Source: Bacteroides sp. 214 (lineage in GTDB: Bacteria; Bacteroidota; Bacteroidia; Bacteroidales; Bacteroidaceae). From it: 64,000 nucleotides of DNA. A program made the position numbers and the translations under genes. A model generated the notes under the pieces. The model was not told the DNA's origin, did no database searches, and saw nothing but the letters and a program-made list of their open reading frames with translations. Numbering within the stretch: position 1 is the stretch's first letter; the number at the start of each line of letters is the position of its first letter. The DNA is taken from positions 8,283 to 72,282 of the forward strand of contig NZ_QVML01000014.1 in assembly GCF_010501015.1 (NCBI RefSeq). Reading direction: 5' to 3'. Positions 1 to 8,944 of the stretch are shown here, piece by piece.

Positions 1-474
1 TACAACTGGTATGCCGTAACAGACAAGCGTGGGCTTGCTCCTAATGGGTGGAGAGTTCCAACAGCAAAGGATATTATTATACTGCTAGATTCCATTGGAG
101 CCGATTGGCGTGGAATAAGTAAACTAGCAAGCAAAGGCTGGGTTGCAATGGGTGGAAAGGATGTATATGGGTTTAAAGCAGAACCAACAGGTATGCGATA
201 TGCTAATGGTAGCACAATAATAACCAATGACAGCTTGATTTATAACCCCCGAACTCACTTCTTGGGGTTTGGTAGTGGCGTAGGTTATTGGACAACAAGC
301 CTGTTTAAGTGGGACCTAAATACAGTATGTGGTTTTCTTTTATCGTATTCTTATATGGTCGGACTTAACAAAGAAGATGGTTTGTATGTGAGATGCATTT
401 TAGAAGATTTCAATGAATCAAAAACTGCGTCTCACGATGATAAAGAATACAAGAGTAGGTTTATAGATCCTTGA
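1..474 (+). CDS. FISUMP-domain protein, C-terminal fragment
   Basis: The reading frame is open from the first base of the window, so only the last 157 residues are present and the start lies upstream. The visible part begins YNWYAVTDKRGLAPNGWRVPT, the hallmark of the Fibrobacter succinogenes major paralogous (FISUMP) domain found in many secreted or surface Bacteroidetes proteins, followed by GYWTTS and VRCI blocks typical of the domain's C-terminal half. No specific molecular function is established for the family. The last 20 residues are charged and look non-conserved. Nothing can be said about its promoter or signal peptide. Confidence 0.75.
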   Translation, partial: YNWYAVTDKRGLAPNGWRVPTAKDIIILLDSIGADWRGISKLASKGWVAMGGKDVYGFKAEPTGMRYANGSTIITNDSLIYNPRTHFLGFGSGVGYWTTSLFKWDLNTVCGFLLSYSYMVGLNKEDGLYVRCILEDFNESKTASHDDKEYKSRFIDP

Positions 475-529
475 ACAGGTTCGCACAAATTTATCCAAAA
501 GGGCGCAGATTTATCCAAATACTAAGCAA

Positions 530-573
530 ATTCTCACCATGTTGAGAATTTATTCTCAACATGATTTTGACTT
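530..573. repeat. Two-unit 22-bp repeat with a GAGAAT palindrome
   Basis: ATTCTCA occurs at 530 and again exactly 22 bp later at 552. The inner part, 538-563, is a perfect 12-bp palindrome (CATGTTGAGAAT, then TT, then ATTCTCAACATG). It could also end the upstream FISUMP transcript, but no U-tract follows. The same GAGAATTT motif at the same 22-bp spacing appears at 60890-60955. Confidence 0.6.
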
Positions 574-577
574 GTGA

Positions 578-956
578 AGACACACTTAAATTAGTCGTGT
601 TTTTGATTGGGCAACAAAGCCATAGCGAAATTAATTCTGCCATAGTCTGACCGACCACGAGCCATAGTCTGACGCACCATCTGCCTATGGCTGACGGGTC
701 ATGAGCCTATGGTTGACGGGTCATGAGCCATAGGCTGACAATCAATGAAACTATGGCTGACAACACACACTTTTAAGCAATCTCCTTTTTCGACTGGTTT
801 TCACCTCGTTTCTGACTGTTTTCTTGGTACAAAAACAGTCGGAAAATTGCCTGTGAAGACGCTGTGAAGGATAAAACAAGGGGTCTTCACACGTAACTTA
901 CTCACTAGCATTTACTTACAGCGATATGTGAATGTGAAGACCTATTTTGTAAAACA
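578..956 (+). repeat. Composite dispersed repeat, copy A
   Basis: This intergenic stretch closely matches 28877-29319 (copy B) and 60185-60612 (copy C). Modules in order: an edge with AGACACACTTAAATTA; six 22-bp units with a CCATAG core (639-770); two 22-bp CTGACTG units (790-833); an imperfect inverted repeat TGTGAAGAC / GTCTTCACA; and a tail with TTACAGCGATATGTGAA then GTGAAGACCTATTTT. The right-hand part seen in B and C (AATTAATTtCGCCAAC) is missing, so the copy is cut short just before the promoter of the next gene. No open frame is conserved between copies, so it is probably non-coding. Confidence 0.8.
639..770 (+). repeat. 22-bp tandem array, six units, CCATAG/CTATGG core
   Basis: Units start at 639, 661, 683, 705, 727 and 749, each exactly 22 bp. 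Each opens with a 9-bp core (GCCATAGTC twice, GCCTATGGC, GCCTATGGT, GCCATAGGC, AACTATGGC), followed by TGAC-like bases and a more variable stretch usually ending CATGA. GCCATAGGC and GCCTATGGC are reverse complements, so the core occurs in both orientations at a fixed phase of two DNA turns. Confidence 0.85.
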
Positions 957-993
957 TCCTTAGCCTATCTGCGTCGAAACTCTCCCGAACCCA

Positions 994-1024
994 TTTGTTA
1001 TTAAAAAGAAAACCTCTATTTTTG
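994..1024 (+). promoter_or_regulatory. Bacteroidetes promoter for the FKBP genes
   Basis: A -33 box TTTG at 994-997 and a -7 box TATTTTTG at 1017-1024 are separated by 19 bp, the spacing expected for the Bacteroidetes primary sigma factor. The expected start site near 1031 leaves a leader of about 45 nt before the ATG at 1077. Confidence 0.75.
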
Positions 1025-1076
1025 CAGCTTATATAGTATAAACGACTAAAGCAATTTAGTATAGAAACAAAAAACA

Positions 1077-1661
1077 ATGGATAAATTCAGTTATGCAATT
1101 GGTCTTGGGATTGGTCAAAATTTGTTAGGAATGGGTGCCAGAGGTATTGTGGTAGAAGATTTTGCGCAAGCAATCAGTGACGTTATCAACGGTAGCAAAA
1201 CAGCTATTTCTCACCATGAGGCGCGCGAGATAGTAAATGAGTTTTTTGCTGATCTTGAGCAAAAGATGAGCGCAGGAAATATTCAGGAAGGAAAAGAGTT
1301 TCTGGAAGAAAATGGTAAGCGTCCCGAAGTAAAAACATTGGCAAGCGGGCTACAATACGAAGTTATCCGCGAAGGAAGTGGCAAAAAACCCAAAGCAACC
1401 GATCAGGTAAGATGCCACTATGAAGGAACATTGATAAATGGAACTATTTTTGATAGCTCTGTGCAACGCGGACAGCCAGCTGTGTTTGGTGTGAATCAAG
1501 TTATTCAAGGTTGGGTAGAAGCATTGCAACTGATGACAGAAGGCTCTAAATGGAGATTATTCATCCCGTCGGATTTGGCTTATGGAGCACAAGGTGCCGG
1601 CGAAACAATAGCACCACACACTACATTGATTTTTGAAGTAGAACTTTTAGAAGTATTATAA
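1077..1661 (+). CDS. FKBP-type peptidyl-prolyl isomerase (FkpA/Mip-like), no signal peptide
   Basis: 194 residues. The N-terminal ~85 residues match the helical dimerisation segment of Mip/FkpA proteins (FSYAIGLGIGQNL, then helices ending ..FFADLEQ). The C-terminal ~105 residues form the FKBP domain: VRCHYEGTLINGTIFDSS, VIQGWVEALQLM and IPSDLAYG carry the usual active-site aromatic and acidic residues. It catalyses cis-trans isomerisation of X-Pro bonds. No signal peptide is visible, so a cytoplasmic site is likely, unlike the lipoprotein paralogue 22 bp downstream, with which it probably forms an operon from the promoter at 994-1024. Confidence 0.88.
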   Translation: MDKFSYAIGLGIGQNLLGMGARGIVVEDFAQAISDVINGSKTAISHHEAREIVNEFFADLEQKMSAGNIQEGKEFLEENGKRPEVKTLASGLQYEVIREGSGKKPKATDQVRCHYEGTLINGTIFDSSVQRGQPAVFGVNQVIQGWVEALQLMTEGSKWRLFIPSDLAYGAQGAGETIAPHTTLIFEVELLEVL

Positions 1662-1683
1662 TTAATCATTCTTTTTATTAAAA

Positions 1684-2559
1684 ATGAAAAAGGTAAGTTT
1701 ATTTGTAGCAGTGGTTGCAATGGCCTGCCTTGTGTCGTGTACTGCAAGAGGACCAAGGACCAAATTTGAAACCACGATTGACACACTCTCTTATTTTAAA
1801 GGAGTGGCACAGAGTGAAGGGTTTATAGGTTATCTGATTGGTGACCTTCAGGTAGACACGGCATATATGAGCGAATTCATTAAAGGATTCAAAGATGGTG
1901 CCGCCAGCAGTAGCGATAAAGAATATGCGTATATTATGGGGCAACAAATAGGTCAGAATGCCGCTAGAAACTGGCTCAACGCAATGAACAGACAGACGTT
2001 TGAGGGAGATACTGCTTTGACGCTCAATAAAAACAATCTGCTCGCAGGTTTCCTTGCCTCACTCGAAGGAAAGGCAAATATGGAGATGTTCAAAGTGCAG
2101 ATGCAGGTAGCTATTCTGACTGGTCGTGCCCTTAAACAAGCTGCCGAAGAAAGATATGGCGGTAATAGAAAAGCCGGCGAAGAATTTCTGGAAGCAAATA
2201 AAACCAAAGCAGGTGTTGTGACTACCGAAAGCGGGTTACAATATCAGATACTTGAAGAGGGTAAGGGAGAATTACCAACGGACGACACTAAAAAAGTGAA
2301 GCTACACTACAAAGGTACATTAATAGATGGTACTGAGTTTGATAGCTCTTTCAAGAATGGTAAAACCGAACCGGGTTCGTTTTATATTCGTAACGTTATT
2401 CCGGGTTGGAAAGAAGCCCTGAAGCTAATGCCTGTAGGTTCTAAATGGAAGTTGTTTGTACCACAAGAACTTGCTTATAAAGAGCAAATGCGTTCAGACG
2501 TTATCAAGCCTTTCTCTACACTCATCTTTGAAATGGAAATTGTAGGTTACGAAAATTGA
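1684..2559 (+). CDS. FKBP-type peptidyl-prolyl isomerase, lipoprotein
   Basis: 291 residues. The N-terminus is a lipoprotein signal (hydrophobic VAVVAMACLVSC, lipobox LVSC with Cys19), so the mature protein should be anchored in the envelope. A helical FKBP_N-like region (about 35-165, including SYFKGVAQSEG and YIMGQQIGQN) precedes a C-terminal FKBP domain (about 180-291) with VKLHYKGTLIDGTEFDSS, VIPGWKEALKLM and FVPQELAY. It is a second-generation paralogue of the gene 22 bp upstream and likely assists folding of exported proteins. A strong hairpin terminator follows. Confidence 0.88.
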   Translation: MKKVSLFVAVVAMACLVSCTARGPRTKFETTIDTLSYFKGVAQSEGFIGYLIGDLQVDTAYMSEFIKGFKDGAASSSDKEYAYIMGQQIGQNAARNWLNAMNRQTFEGDTALTLNKNNLLAGFLASLEGKANMEMFKVQMQVAILTGRALKQAAEERYGGNRKAGEEFLEANKTKAGVVTTESGLQYQILEEGKGELPTDDTKKVKLHYKGTLIDGTEFDSSFKNGKTEPGSFYIRNVIPGWKEALKLMPVGSKWKLFVPQELAYKEQMRSDVIKPFSTLIFEMEIVGYEN

Positions 2560-2578
2560 TAAGCCAACAAATAGTTAA

Positions 2579-2630
2579 TTGACCGTAGCATTGACACTTT
2601 GAACTCAATGTTACGGTCAATTTCTTTTTT
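2579..2630 (+). terminator. Rho-independent terminator after the FKBP pair
   Basis: A 16-bp stem, TTGACCGTAGCATTGA paired with TCAATGTTACGGTCAA (one G-T wobble), loop CACTTTGAAC, followed by a T-rich run TTTCTTTTTT. Confidence 0.85.
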
Positions 2631-2675
2631 AACGTTTTTTCTTCGTGCAAAACAAGAAAAATTAAAATAAAGATA

Positions 2676-2683
2676 TATATTTG
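2676..2683 (+). promoter_or_regulatory. -7 box for the Lrp-family gene
   Basis: TATATTTG fits TAnnTTTG and lies 30 bp before the ATG at 2713. No clear -33 box was found. Its position argues against a start at 2692, which would be too close to the expected transcription start. Confidence 0.6.
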
Positions 2684-2712
2684 CTTACTATTTGATAAAA
2701 AGAATTATTATC

Positions 2713-3171
2713 ATGGAAAAAATTGACAACCTCGACAGACAGATTTTAGAGATTATTACCCAAAATGCTCGTATTCCTTTTAAGGATGTAGCCTCGGACT
2801 GTGGCGTTTCACGCGCGGCAATTCACCAACGTGTTCAACGTTTGATGGATATGGGCGTAATTGTGGGTTCGGGATATGATGTAAATCCAAAGTCATTGGG
2901 CTACAAAACCTGTACATACGTAGGTATCAAATTAGAGAAAGGCTCTATGTATAAAAACGTAGTGGCAGAGCTTGAGAAGATTCCGGAAATCGTAGAGTGT
3001 CATTTCACAACAGGTCCATACACAATGCTTACAAAGGTTTACGCCCGCGACAACGAGCATTTAATGGAGCTTTTGAACAATAAAATGCAAGAAATTTCGG
3101 GTGTAACAGCAACGGAAACGCTCATATCGCTGGAGCAAAGCATTAAAAAAGAAATTCCAATAAGACTTTAG
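2713..3171 (+). CDS. Lrp/AsnC-family transcriptional regulator
   Basis: 152 residues from the ATG giving MEKIDNLDRQIL; an upstream in-frame ATG/ATT extension (MIKRIII) is not family-like. Residues ~5-60 form the AsnC-type winged helix (LDRQILEIITQNARIPFKDVA, then CGVSRAAIHQRVQRL). Residues ~68-145 form the ligand-binding RAM/AsnC_trans_reg domain (VGIKLEKGSMYKNVV, VECHFTTGPYTMLTKV). The family forms octameric or dimeric rings responding to amino acids. Its targets cannot be told from this window. It stands between a terminator and a DUF4491 gene 12 bp downstream, with which it may be cotranscribed. Confidence 0.9.
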   Translation: MEKIDNLDRQILEIITQNARIPFKDVASDCGVSRAAIHQRVQRLMDMGVIVGSGYDVNPKSLGYKTCTYVGIKLEKGSMYKNVVAELEKIPEIVECHFTTGPYTMLTKVYARDNEHLMELLNNKMQEISGVTATETLISLEQSIKKEIPIRL

Positions 3172-3183
3172 CGCTAATAGCGG

Positions 3184-3495
3184 ATGGAATTCTTGAATGA
3201 ATATCACCTGTCTGGACTTGTAATAGGTATTTGTACATTCATTATCATTGGTTTTTTTCACCCGGTTGTGGTTAAAGCCGAGTATTATTGGGGTACAAAA
3301 TGCTGGTGGATTTTCTTAATCTTAGGCATTGCTGGTGTAGCAGGGTCATTGTACGTGGCAGATATTTTGATTTCCTCTTTGCTCGGTGTTTTTGCTTTCT
3401 CCTCTTTTTGGACTATAAAGGAGGTTTTTGAGCAAGAAGAACGCGTAAAAAAAGGGTGGTTTCCAAAAAATCCTAAACGCCATTATAAGTTTTGA
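3184..3495 (+). CDS. DUF4491 family small membrane protein
   Basis: 103 residues with three predicted membrane helices (about 10-28, 39-57 and 60-76) and a basic C-terminal tail containing ERVKKGWFPKNPKRHYKF. The conserved HPVVVKAEYYWGTKCWW region is characteristic of the DUF4491 family of Bacteroidetes inner-membrane proteins. The function of the family is unknown. It follows the Lrp-type regulator by 12 bp, so cotranscription is plausible. Confidence 0.8.
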   Translation: MEFLNEYHLSGLVIGICTFIIIGFFHPVVVKAEYYWGTKCWWIFLILGIAGVAGSLYVADILISSLLGVFAFSSFWTIKEVFEQEERVKKGWFPKNPKRHYKF

Positions 3496-3505
3496 AATAA
3501 ACTTC

Positions 3506-3536
3506 TTGCATAATTCGGGTTGAAGTATTATCTTTG
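3506..3536 (+). promoter_or_regulatory. Promoter of tRNA-Met
   Basis: TTG at 3506-3508 and TATCTTTG at 3529-3536 are separated by 20 bp. Transcription would begin about 10 nt before the mature tRNA at 3555. Confidence 0.75.
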
Positions 3537-3554
3537 TACCCACAAAAGAATAAT

Positions 3555-3628
3555 GGGCTTTTAGCTCAGTTGGTTAGAGCAACAGACTCATAATCTGGAG
3601 GTCCTAGGTTCAAGCCCTAGATGGCCCA
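3555..3628 (+). tRNA. tRNA-Met (CAT anticodon)
   Basis: A 74-nt cloverleaf: acceptor GGGCTTT against ATGGCCC (one T-T mismatch), D arm GCTCAGTTGGTTAGAGC, anticodon loop CTCATAA with CAT at 34-36, T arm with GGTTCAAGC, discriminator A3628. CCA is not fully encoded. A CAT anticodon can also belong to initiator tRNA or to a lysidine-modified tRNA-Ile2. The A-U/G-U-rich acceptor and absence of three G-C pairs in the anticodon stem argue against initiator. Confidence 0.9.
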
Positions 3629-3635
3629 CCTCAAT

Positions 3636-3669
3636 AAAAGCCGCTATGTAGAAGTACGTAGCGGCTTTT
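3636..3669 (+). terminator. Terminator after tRNA-Met
   Basis: A 15-bp stem, AAAAGCCGCTATGTA paired with TACGTAGCGGCTTTT (one G-T pair), with tetraloop GAAG and a T-rich 3' arm. Confidence 0.85.
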
Positions 3670-3693
3670 AATTTATTTTCTCATTTATTGTAA

Positions 3694-4863
3694 ATGGAAC
3701 TTTCCGACGAAACCAAAGCATTTATCATTGCGCATCAACATGATGACGTACGGAAACTTGCGCTTAAAGCGCGGAATTTCCCGTTGGTAAATATGTCGCA
3801 GGCTATTACACAAATAGCCGGAAAGCAAGTCATTGCCAAGAAGATTCCTTCCTGGAGCAAGGTTGATGAGTTGTTGTTTCCACCACATCTTCCGTTGGAA
3901 CAGTGCTCGTCGGAAGCAACGGCAAGGTATAAAGCCTCTTTGATTGAAGGAAATACATTGGTAGATTTAACAGGTGGCTTTGGTGTTGATTGTGCGTTTC
4001 TGTCAGCCAATTTCGCACAAATATATTATGTAGAAAGGCAGAAAGAGTTAGCGGAACTGGTACAACAAAATTTCCGTACGCTGGGGTTGAATCATATAAC
4101 AATAGTAAATCAAGACAGCGTAGCTTTTCTGGATCAGATGCTACCTGCTGATTGTATATATATAGATCCGGCTCGTCGCGATACTCACGGAGGAAAAATA
4201 GTCGGCGTTGCCGATTGTGAACCCGATGTCGGTGCATTAGAGCATGCACTGTTAGCCAAAGCAAAGAGAGTACTTATTAAGCTTTCGCCAATGCTCGATA
4301 TCGCGGCAGCATTGCAAACGCTGTCGCATACAGTTGCTGTGCATGTTGTGTCGGTTCAAAATGAATGTAAGGAGTTATTGTTGTTATTGGAACAAGAGCC
4401 ATGCGAAAACGAATCGGTAACCTGTGTCAACATAACCAAAGAGGGTAGGCAGACGTTTGCTTTTACCTACAAAGAAGAGCGGGAGGCTACCTGCGCCTAT
4501 GCTTCCGATGTAAAAGAATATCTTTATGAACCCACTGCCTCTATTTTGAAAGCAGGAGCCTTCAAAACTGTAGCTTGTCGTTTTAATCTTGAAAAACTCC
4601 ATCCAAGTAGTCACTTATATACATCAAACAAATTGATAAAAGATTTTCCGGGGAGGGTGTTTCTTGTTATTTCCGTGTCGTCGGTAAAAGAGAAGTCGTT
4701 ATCCGAACTAAAGAAAGCCAATATAGCTACGCGCAATTTCCCACTTACCACCAACGAGTTGCGTAAAAAGTTGAAGCTAACGGAGGGTGGAGATCATTAT
4801 ATTTTCGGAACAACACTGAACAGTCAAAAGAGAGTGATTGTTGTATGCGAGAAAGTAAATTGA
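3694..4863 (+). CDS. SAM-dependent methyltransferase with THUMP-like C-terminus (PG_1098 family)
   Basis: 389 residues. The centre carries a class I SAM-binding Rossmann fold: VDLTGGFGVDCAFLS (motif I, about 90-104), YYVER (motif II) and an acidic DCIYIDPARRD (motif IV-like, about 150). The C-terminal third matches the ferredoxin-like plus THUMP-like layout of PG_1098-type proteins in Bacteroidetes. These are annotated as putative RNA methyltransferases. The substrate is not known; an rRNA or tRNA target is inference from the THUMP-like region. The gene follows the tRNA-Met terminator and lies 22 bp before the cation exchanger gene. Confidence 0.8.
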   Translation: MELSDETKAFIIAHQHDDVRKLALKARNFPLVNMSQAITQIAGKQVIAKKIPSWSKVDELLFPPHLPLEQCSSEATARYKASLIEGNTLVDLTGGFGVDCAFLSANFAQIYYVERQKELAELVQQNFRTLGLNHITIVNQDSVAFLDQMLPADCIYIDPARRDTHGGKIVGVADCEPDVGALEHALLAKAKRVLIKLSPMLDIAAALQTLSHTVAVHVVSVQNECKELLLLLEQEPCENESVTCVNITKEGRQTFAFTYKEEREATCAYASDVKEYLYEPTASILKAGAFKTVACRFNLEKLHPSSHLYTSNKLIKDFPGRVFLVISVSSVKEKSLSELKKANIATRNFPLTTNELRKKLKLTEGGDHYIFGTTLNSQKRVIVVCEKVN

Positions 4864-4885
4864 ACAACTAAAGAAAAGGATAATA

Positions 4886-5839
4886 ATGAATATCATTTTA
4901 TTAATAGGCGGTTTGTTGTTGATTCTATTAGGAGCCAACGGGCTAACCGATGGTGGATCGGCAATTGCCAAAAAGTTTGACATTCCCGATATTGTTATCG
5001 GACTTACGATTGTTGCCTTTGGAACGTCCGCGCCCGAGCTTGCGGTAAGTGTTTCTTCTGCTTTGAAAGGAAGTTCGGACATCGCCATCGGTAATGTAGT
5101 AGGGAGCAACATCTTCAATACGTTGATGATTGTAGGGGTTACTGCTATTGTAGCGCCTATTGTCATTACTAAGAATACACTCAAAAAAGAAATTCCACTT
5201 GCGATACTATCTTCCATTGTGTTGCTTATTTGTGCCAACGATATAATCCTCAACAAAGGAGCAGAGAACACTATATCAAGAGGAGATGGATTAATCTTGC
5301 TCTGTTTCTTCGCTATATTCATTGGTTATACCTTTGCCATAGCCTCGGGTGGCAACCAAAACGGTGAAGGAGAAATAAAGCAAATGCCCTTATGGAAGTC
5401 TGTTTCGTATATTATTGGCGGCTTGGCAGGGTTAATTCTTGGCGGACAATGGTTTGTTGATGGTGCTTGCGGTATTGCCCGGAATTTTGGTGTGAGCGAA
5501 TCTATTATTGGACTTACGTTGGTGGCAGGAGGAACTTCCTTACCTGAGTTGGCAACATCCATTACTGCAGCACTGAAGAAGAATCCCGAGATGGCCATTG
5601 GTAATGCTATTGGCAGTAACCTGTTTAACGTGTTTTTTGTGTTGGGGGCAAGTGCCACCATTACGCCAATGAGCGTTGGAAACATTACTAACTTCGATTT
5701 AATCATGTTGATTGCTTCGGGTGTATTGCTCTGGTTCTTTGGACTTTTCTTCAAGAAACGCACCATTACACGCATCGAAGGTATTGTGCTTGTTCTGTTT
5801 TACATCGCTTATACACTTATGTTGATATATATGATTTAA
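4886..5839 (+). CDS. Sodium/calcium exchanger family protein (YrbG-like)
   Basis: 317 residues, almost entirely hydrophobic, with about ten predicted helices in two inverted halves. Each half has the CaCA alpha-repeat: GTSAPELAVS plus GSNIFNT in the first, GGTSLPELATS plus GSNLFNV in the second. The Glu in each PEL motif and the Asn in GSN are the ion-coordinating positions of this family. It should exchange Ca2+ (or another cation) for Na+ or H+ at the inner membrane. The methyltransferase gene ends 22 bp upstream. Confidence 0.9.
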   Translation: MNIILLIGGLLLILLGANGLTDGGSAIAKKFDIPDIVIGLTIVAFGTSAPELAVSVSSALKGSSDIAIGNVVGSNIFNTLMIVGVTAIVAPIVITKNTLKKEIPLAILSSIVLLICANDIILNKGAENTISRGDGLILLCFFAIFIGYTFAIASGGNQNGEGEIKQMPLWKSVSYIIGGLAGLILGGQWFVDGACGIARNFGVSESIIGLTLVAGGTSLPELATSITAALKKNPEMAIGNAIGSNLFNVFFVLGASATITPMSVGNITNFDLIMLIASGVLLWFFGLFFKKRTITRIEGIVLVLFYIAYTLMLIYMI

Positions 5840-5901
5840 TCCAGCCTTTTTAATCTTTACCTTTTTCCGAAAGGTGAGAAAGGAAATTCAAGATAAACAT
5901 T

Positions 5902-5909
5902 TATATTTG
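5902..5909 (+). promoter_or_regulatory. -7 box upstream of the GNAT-like gene
   Basis: TATATTTG, 24 bp before the ATG at 5934. It lies inside the longest possible in-frame extension, so it also supports the shorter start. Confidence 0.6.
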
Positions 5910-5933
5910 CAGTTAATATATACATTATCAGAT

Positions 5934-7070
5934 ATGTCCATTACAATCGAAAGGGTTTCGACAAAGAAACAACTAAAGAGCTTTATCCGATTTAATTACG
6001 AGTTATACAAAGAAAACGCATACTCTGTGCCCGATTTATATGCAGATATGCTCAATACATACTCCAAAGATAAGAATCCTGCATTTGATTTCTGCGAAGC
6101 CGAATATTTCTTAGCCTATAAAGACGGGAAATTGGTGGGGCGTGTTGCGGCTATTATCAACAAGCGTGCCAATGAAATCTGGGAGAAAAAGAATGTGCGT
6201 TTTGGTTGGATTGACTTTGTTGACGACATTGAGGTATCTGCCGCACTATTGAATGCGGTTGAAGAATGGGGCAAATCAAAAGGGATGGAAGAAGTTCAAG
6301 GCCCGATGGGATTCACCGATCTTGATGCCGAAGGGATGCTGATAGACGGTTTTGACCAATTGAGCACCATGTCTACAACCTATAATTTCCCTTACTATCC
6401 GCAGCATTTGGAGAAGCTTGGTTTTGAAAAGGATGCTGATTGGGTGGAATATAAAATTTATATTCCCGATGCTATTCCTGACAAGCACCAGCGTATCTCT
6501 AAACTTATCCAACAAAAATATAATCTACAAATAAAGAAATATACCTCGGGCAAGAAGATTGCACAAGAGTACGGACAGGCTATTTTCGATTTGATGAATG
6601 AAGCTTATCAGGTACTTTATGGGTTTTCGCCCCTGACGCAGAAACAGATAGAGCTGTATATCAAAACTTATCTTCCTGTGTTAGACCTCCGAATGGTAAC
6701 ACTCGTTACCGATGCCGAAGGAAAACTGGTTGCCGTGGGTGTATCCATGCCCTCTATGGCAGAAGCATTACAAAAAGCGAAAGGAAAATTATTGCCGTTT
6801 GGTTGGTATTACCTACTTAAGGCACTCTATATGAAAAAGCGCTCGAAAGTATTAGATTTGCTAATTGTGGCAGTGAAGCCCGAGTATCAGAACAAAGGTG
6901 TGAACGCGCTGCTCTTCTCCGATTTGATTCCTGTATATCAACAGTTGGGATTTGAATATGCTGAAAGCAACCCCGAACTGGAAATAAACGAGAAGGTACA
7001 AGCCCAATGGGAATACTTCAAAACAGAGCAGCACAAACGCCGTCGCGCCTTCACAAAAAGAATAGATTAA
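5934..7070 (+). CDS. GNAT-like acyltransferase/hypothetical protein
   Basis: 378 residues starting [21 protein letters not shown] 20-codon in-frame extension exists upstream but overlaps the promoter. The protein resembles the Bacteroidetes family annotated as hypothetical or GNAT. An N-terminal segment with [22 protein letters not shown] recalls acetyltransferase beta-strands 2-4, and [20 protein letters not shown] near residue 320 looks like an acetyl-CoA-binding Q/RxxGxG/A motif. The substrate is unknown. It ends 11 bp before parE, so it probably heads the parE-coaD-protease operon. Confidence 0.7.
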   Translation: MSITIERVSTKKQLKSFIRFNYELYKENAYSVPDLYADMLNTYSKDKNPAFDFCEAEYFLAYKDGKLVGRVAAIINKRANEIWEKKNVRFGWIDFVDDIEVSAALLNAVEEWGKSKGMEEVQGPMGFTDLDAEGMLIDGFDQLSTMSTTYNFPYYPQHLEKLGFEKDADWVEYKIYIPDAIPDKHQRISKLIQQKYNLQIKKYTSGKKIAQEYGQAIFDLMNEAYQVLYGFSPLTQKQIELYIKTYLPVLDLRMVTLVTDAEGKLVAVGVSMPSMAEALQKAKGKLLPFGWYYLLKALYMKKRSKVLDLLIVAVKPEYQNKGVNALLFSDLIPVYQQLGFEYAESNPELEINEKVQAQWEYFKTEQHKRRRAFTKRID

Positions 7071-7081
7071 CCCCCTTGAAT

Positions 7082-8944
7082 ATGGAAGAAAAAACACAGG
7101 AAGTAATTTACAACGAGGACAACATCAAAACCCTCGACTGGAAAGAACATATCCGTCGCCGTCCCGGTATGTACATTGGTAAATTGGGCGATGGCACGTA
7201 TGCCGATGATGGTATCTATGTGCTACTCAAAGAGGTAATGGATAACTCTATTGATGAGTACATGATGGGATTCGGGAAAATAATAGAGGTTACTGTGTTG
7301 GATGGAAAAGTAACTGTAAGAGACCACGGACGTGGCGTTCCTTTAGGAAAGCTTGTCGATGTAGCTTCAAAGATGAATACGGGTGGTAAGTACGATTCGA
7401 AAGCTTTCAAAAAATCGGTAGGACTGAACGGAGTAGGTATCAAAGCGGTTAACGCGCTCTCTTCTTATTTTCATATTGCCAGCTTTCGCGATGGCGAAAT
7501 GAAAAGTGCCACATTTGAATGTGGCGAGTTGGTTAATGAAACCGATATTGTCCCTGCCGATGCCGAAGGAACAAGCGGAACCTACATCGAGTTTATACCC
7601 GATGATACAATCTTTAAAGACTATAAATACCTCACCGAACATATCGAACCATTGTTGAAGAATTATGTATTCCTCAACTCCGGACTGGTGATTGTACTCA
7701 ACGGAAAACGTTTTCATTCGCGCAACGGATTAGTGGATTTGCTCAACGAAAACATGACTACCGACGCACTTTATCCTATTATTCATCTGAAAGGCGAAGA
7801 CATTGAAATGGTGCTGACCCATACTCACCAATATGGCGAGGAGTACTACTCGTTTGTTAACGGGCAACACACTACACAGGGAGGTACACACCTCACAGCA
7901 TTTCGCGAAGCGGTAAGCCGTACTATTAAGGAGTACTATGCCAAGAATTTTGAATATGCTGATATCCGTAGTGGTATGGTTGGTGCTATTAGTATTAAGG
8001 TAGAGGAGCCTGTCTTTGAATCGCAAACCAAAACCAAGTTAGGATCTAAAGATATGGGGCCGGAAGGGCCTTCGGTAGCTAAGTTTATCGGCGATTTTGT
8101 GAAAAAAGAACTGGACAATTTCTTGCACATCAATCACGAAACCTCCGAAATCATGTTGCAGAAGGTGCAAGAGTCTGAGAAAGAACGCAAAGCCATTGCA
8201 GGCGTAACCAAGTTAGCGCGCGAACGTGCTAAAAAGGCAAATCTGCATAATCGTAAGCTGCGCGATTGTCGCATACACCTGAATGATGCCAAAGGAGATA
8301 AACAAGAAGAGTCCTGTATCTTTATTACTGAGGGCGACTCGGCAAGTGGTTCTATCACTAAAAGTCGTGATGTAACGACACAAGCTGTGTTTAGCTTGCG
8401 TGGTAAGCCACTGAATTCGTTTGGACTTACCAAGAAGGTGGTTTATGAAAATGAAGAATTTAACCTGTTGCAAGCTGCGCTGAATATTGAAGATGGCATT
8501 GAAGGGCTACGATATAATAAGGTAATTGCTGCAACCGATGCGGATGTGGATGGTATGCACATTCGCCTGTTGTTAATCACGTTCTTTTTGCAATTCTTTC
8601 CCGATTTAATAAAGAAGGGACATGTGTATATATTGCAAACACCCTTATTCCGTGTACGCAACAAAAAGAAAACCATCTATTGTTACACCGAAGAAGAGCG
8701 GTTGAGCGCGATAAAAGAATTAGGGCCTAACCCGGAGATAACCCGCTTTAAGGGATTGGGAGAGATTTCTCCTGATGAATTCAAGCATTTTATTGGCAAA
8801 GATATGCGTTTGGAGCAAGTGAAATTGCGCAAGAATGATTCGGTAAAAGAGATGCTGGAGTTCTATATGGGAAAGAATACGATGGATCGTCAAAACTTTA
8901 TTATAGATAATTTGGTTATAGAAACAGACCTCGATAAGTTATGA
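7082..8944 (+). CDS. parE: DNA topoisomerase IV subunit B
   Basis: 620 residues from the ATG giving [15 protein letters not shown]. The GHKL ATPase domain has EVMDNSIDE (Bergerat motif N), DHGRGVP and [13 protein letters not shown] (lid). The transducer follows, then the TOPRIM domain with EGDSASGS and [12 protein letters not shown], the Mg2+-binding acidic cluster, and a KGLGE block near the end. It decatenates daughter chromosomes with ParC, whose gene is not in this window. GyrB cannot be excluded by sequence alone, but the short length and the coaD neighbour match Bacteroidetes ParE. It overlaps coaD by 4 bp (ATGA). Confidence 0.88.
   Translation: MEEKTQEVIYNEDNIKTLDWKEHIRRRPGMYIGKLGDGTYADDGIYVLLKEVMDNSIDEYMMGFGKIIEVTVLDGKVTVRDHGRGVPLGKLVDVASKMNTGGKYDSKAFKKSVGLNGVGIKAVNALSSYFHIASFRDGEMKSATFECGELVNETDIVPADAEGTSGTYIEFIPDDTIFKDYKYLTEHIEPLLKNYVFLNSGLVIVLNGKRFHSRNGLVDLLNENMTTDALYPIIHLKGEDIEMVLTHTHQYGEEYYSFVNGQHTTQGGTHLTAFREAVSRTIKEYYAKNFEYADIRSGMVGAISIKVEEPVFESQTKTKLGSKDMGPEGPSVAKFIGDFVKKELDNFLHINHETSEIMLQKVQESEKERKAIAGVTKLARERAKKANLHNRKLRDCRIHLNDAKGDKQEESCIFITEGDSASGSITKSRDVTTQAVFSLRGKPLNSFGLTKKVVYENEEFNLLQAALNIEDGIEGLRYNKVIAATDADVDGMHIRLLLITFFLQFFPDLIKKGHVYILQTPLFRVRNKKKTIYCYTEEERLSAIKELGPNPEITRFKGLGEISPDEFKHFIGKDMRLEQVKLRKNDSVKEMLEFYMGKNTMDRQNFIIDNLVIETDLDKL

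Noticed and set aside
639..770. CRISPR array
   Set aside because: Units are only 22 bp with a 9-bp core and variable remainder of similar sequence. There are no 28-36-bp identical repeats with unique ~30-bp spacers and no cas genes.
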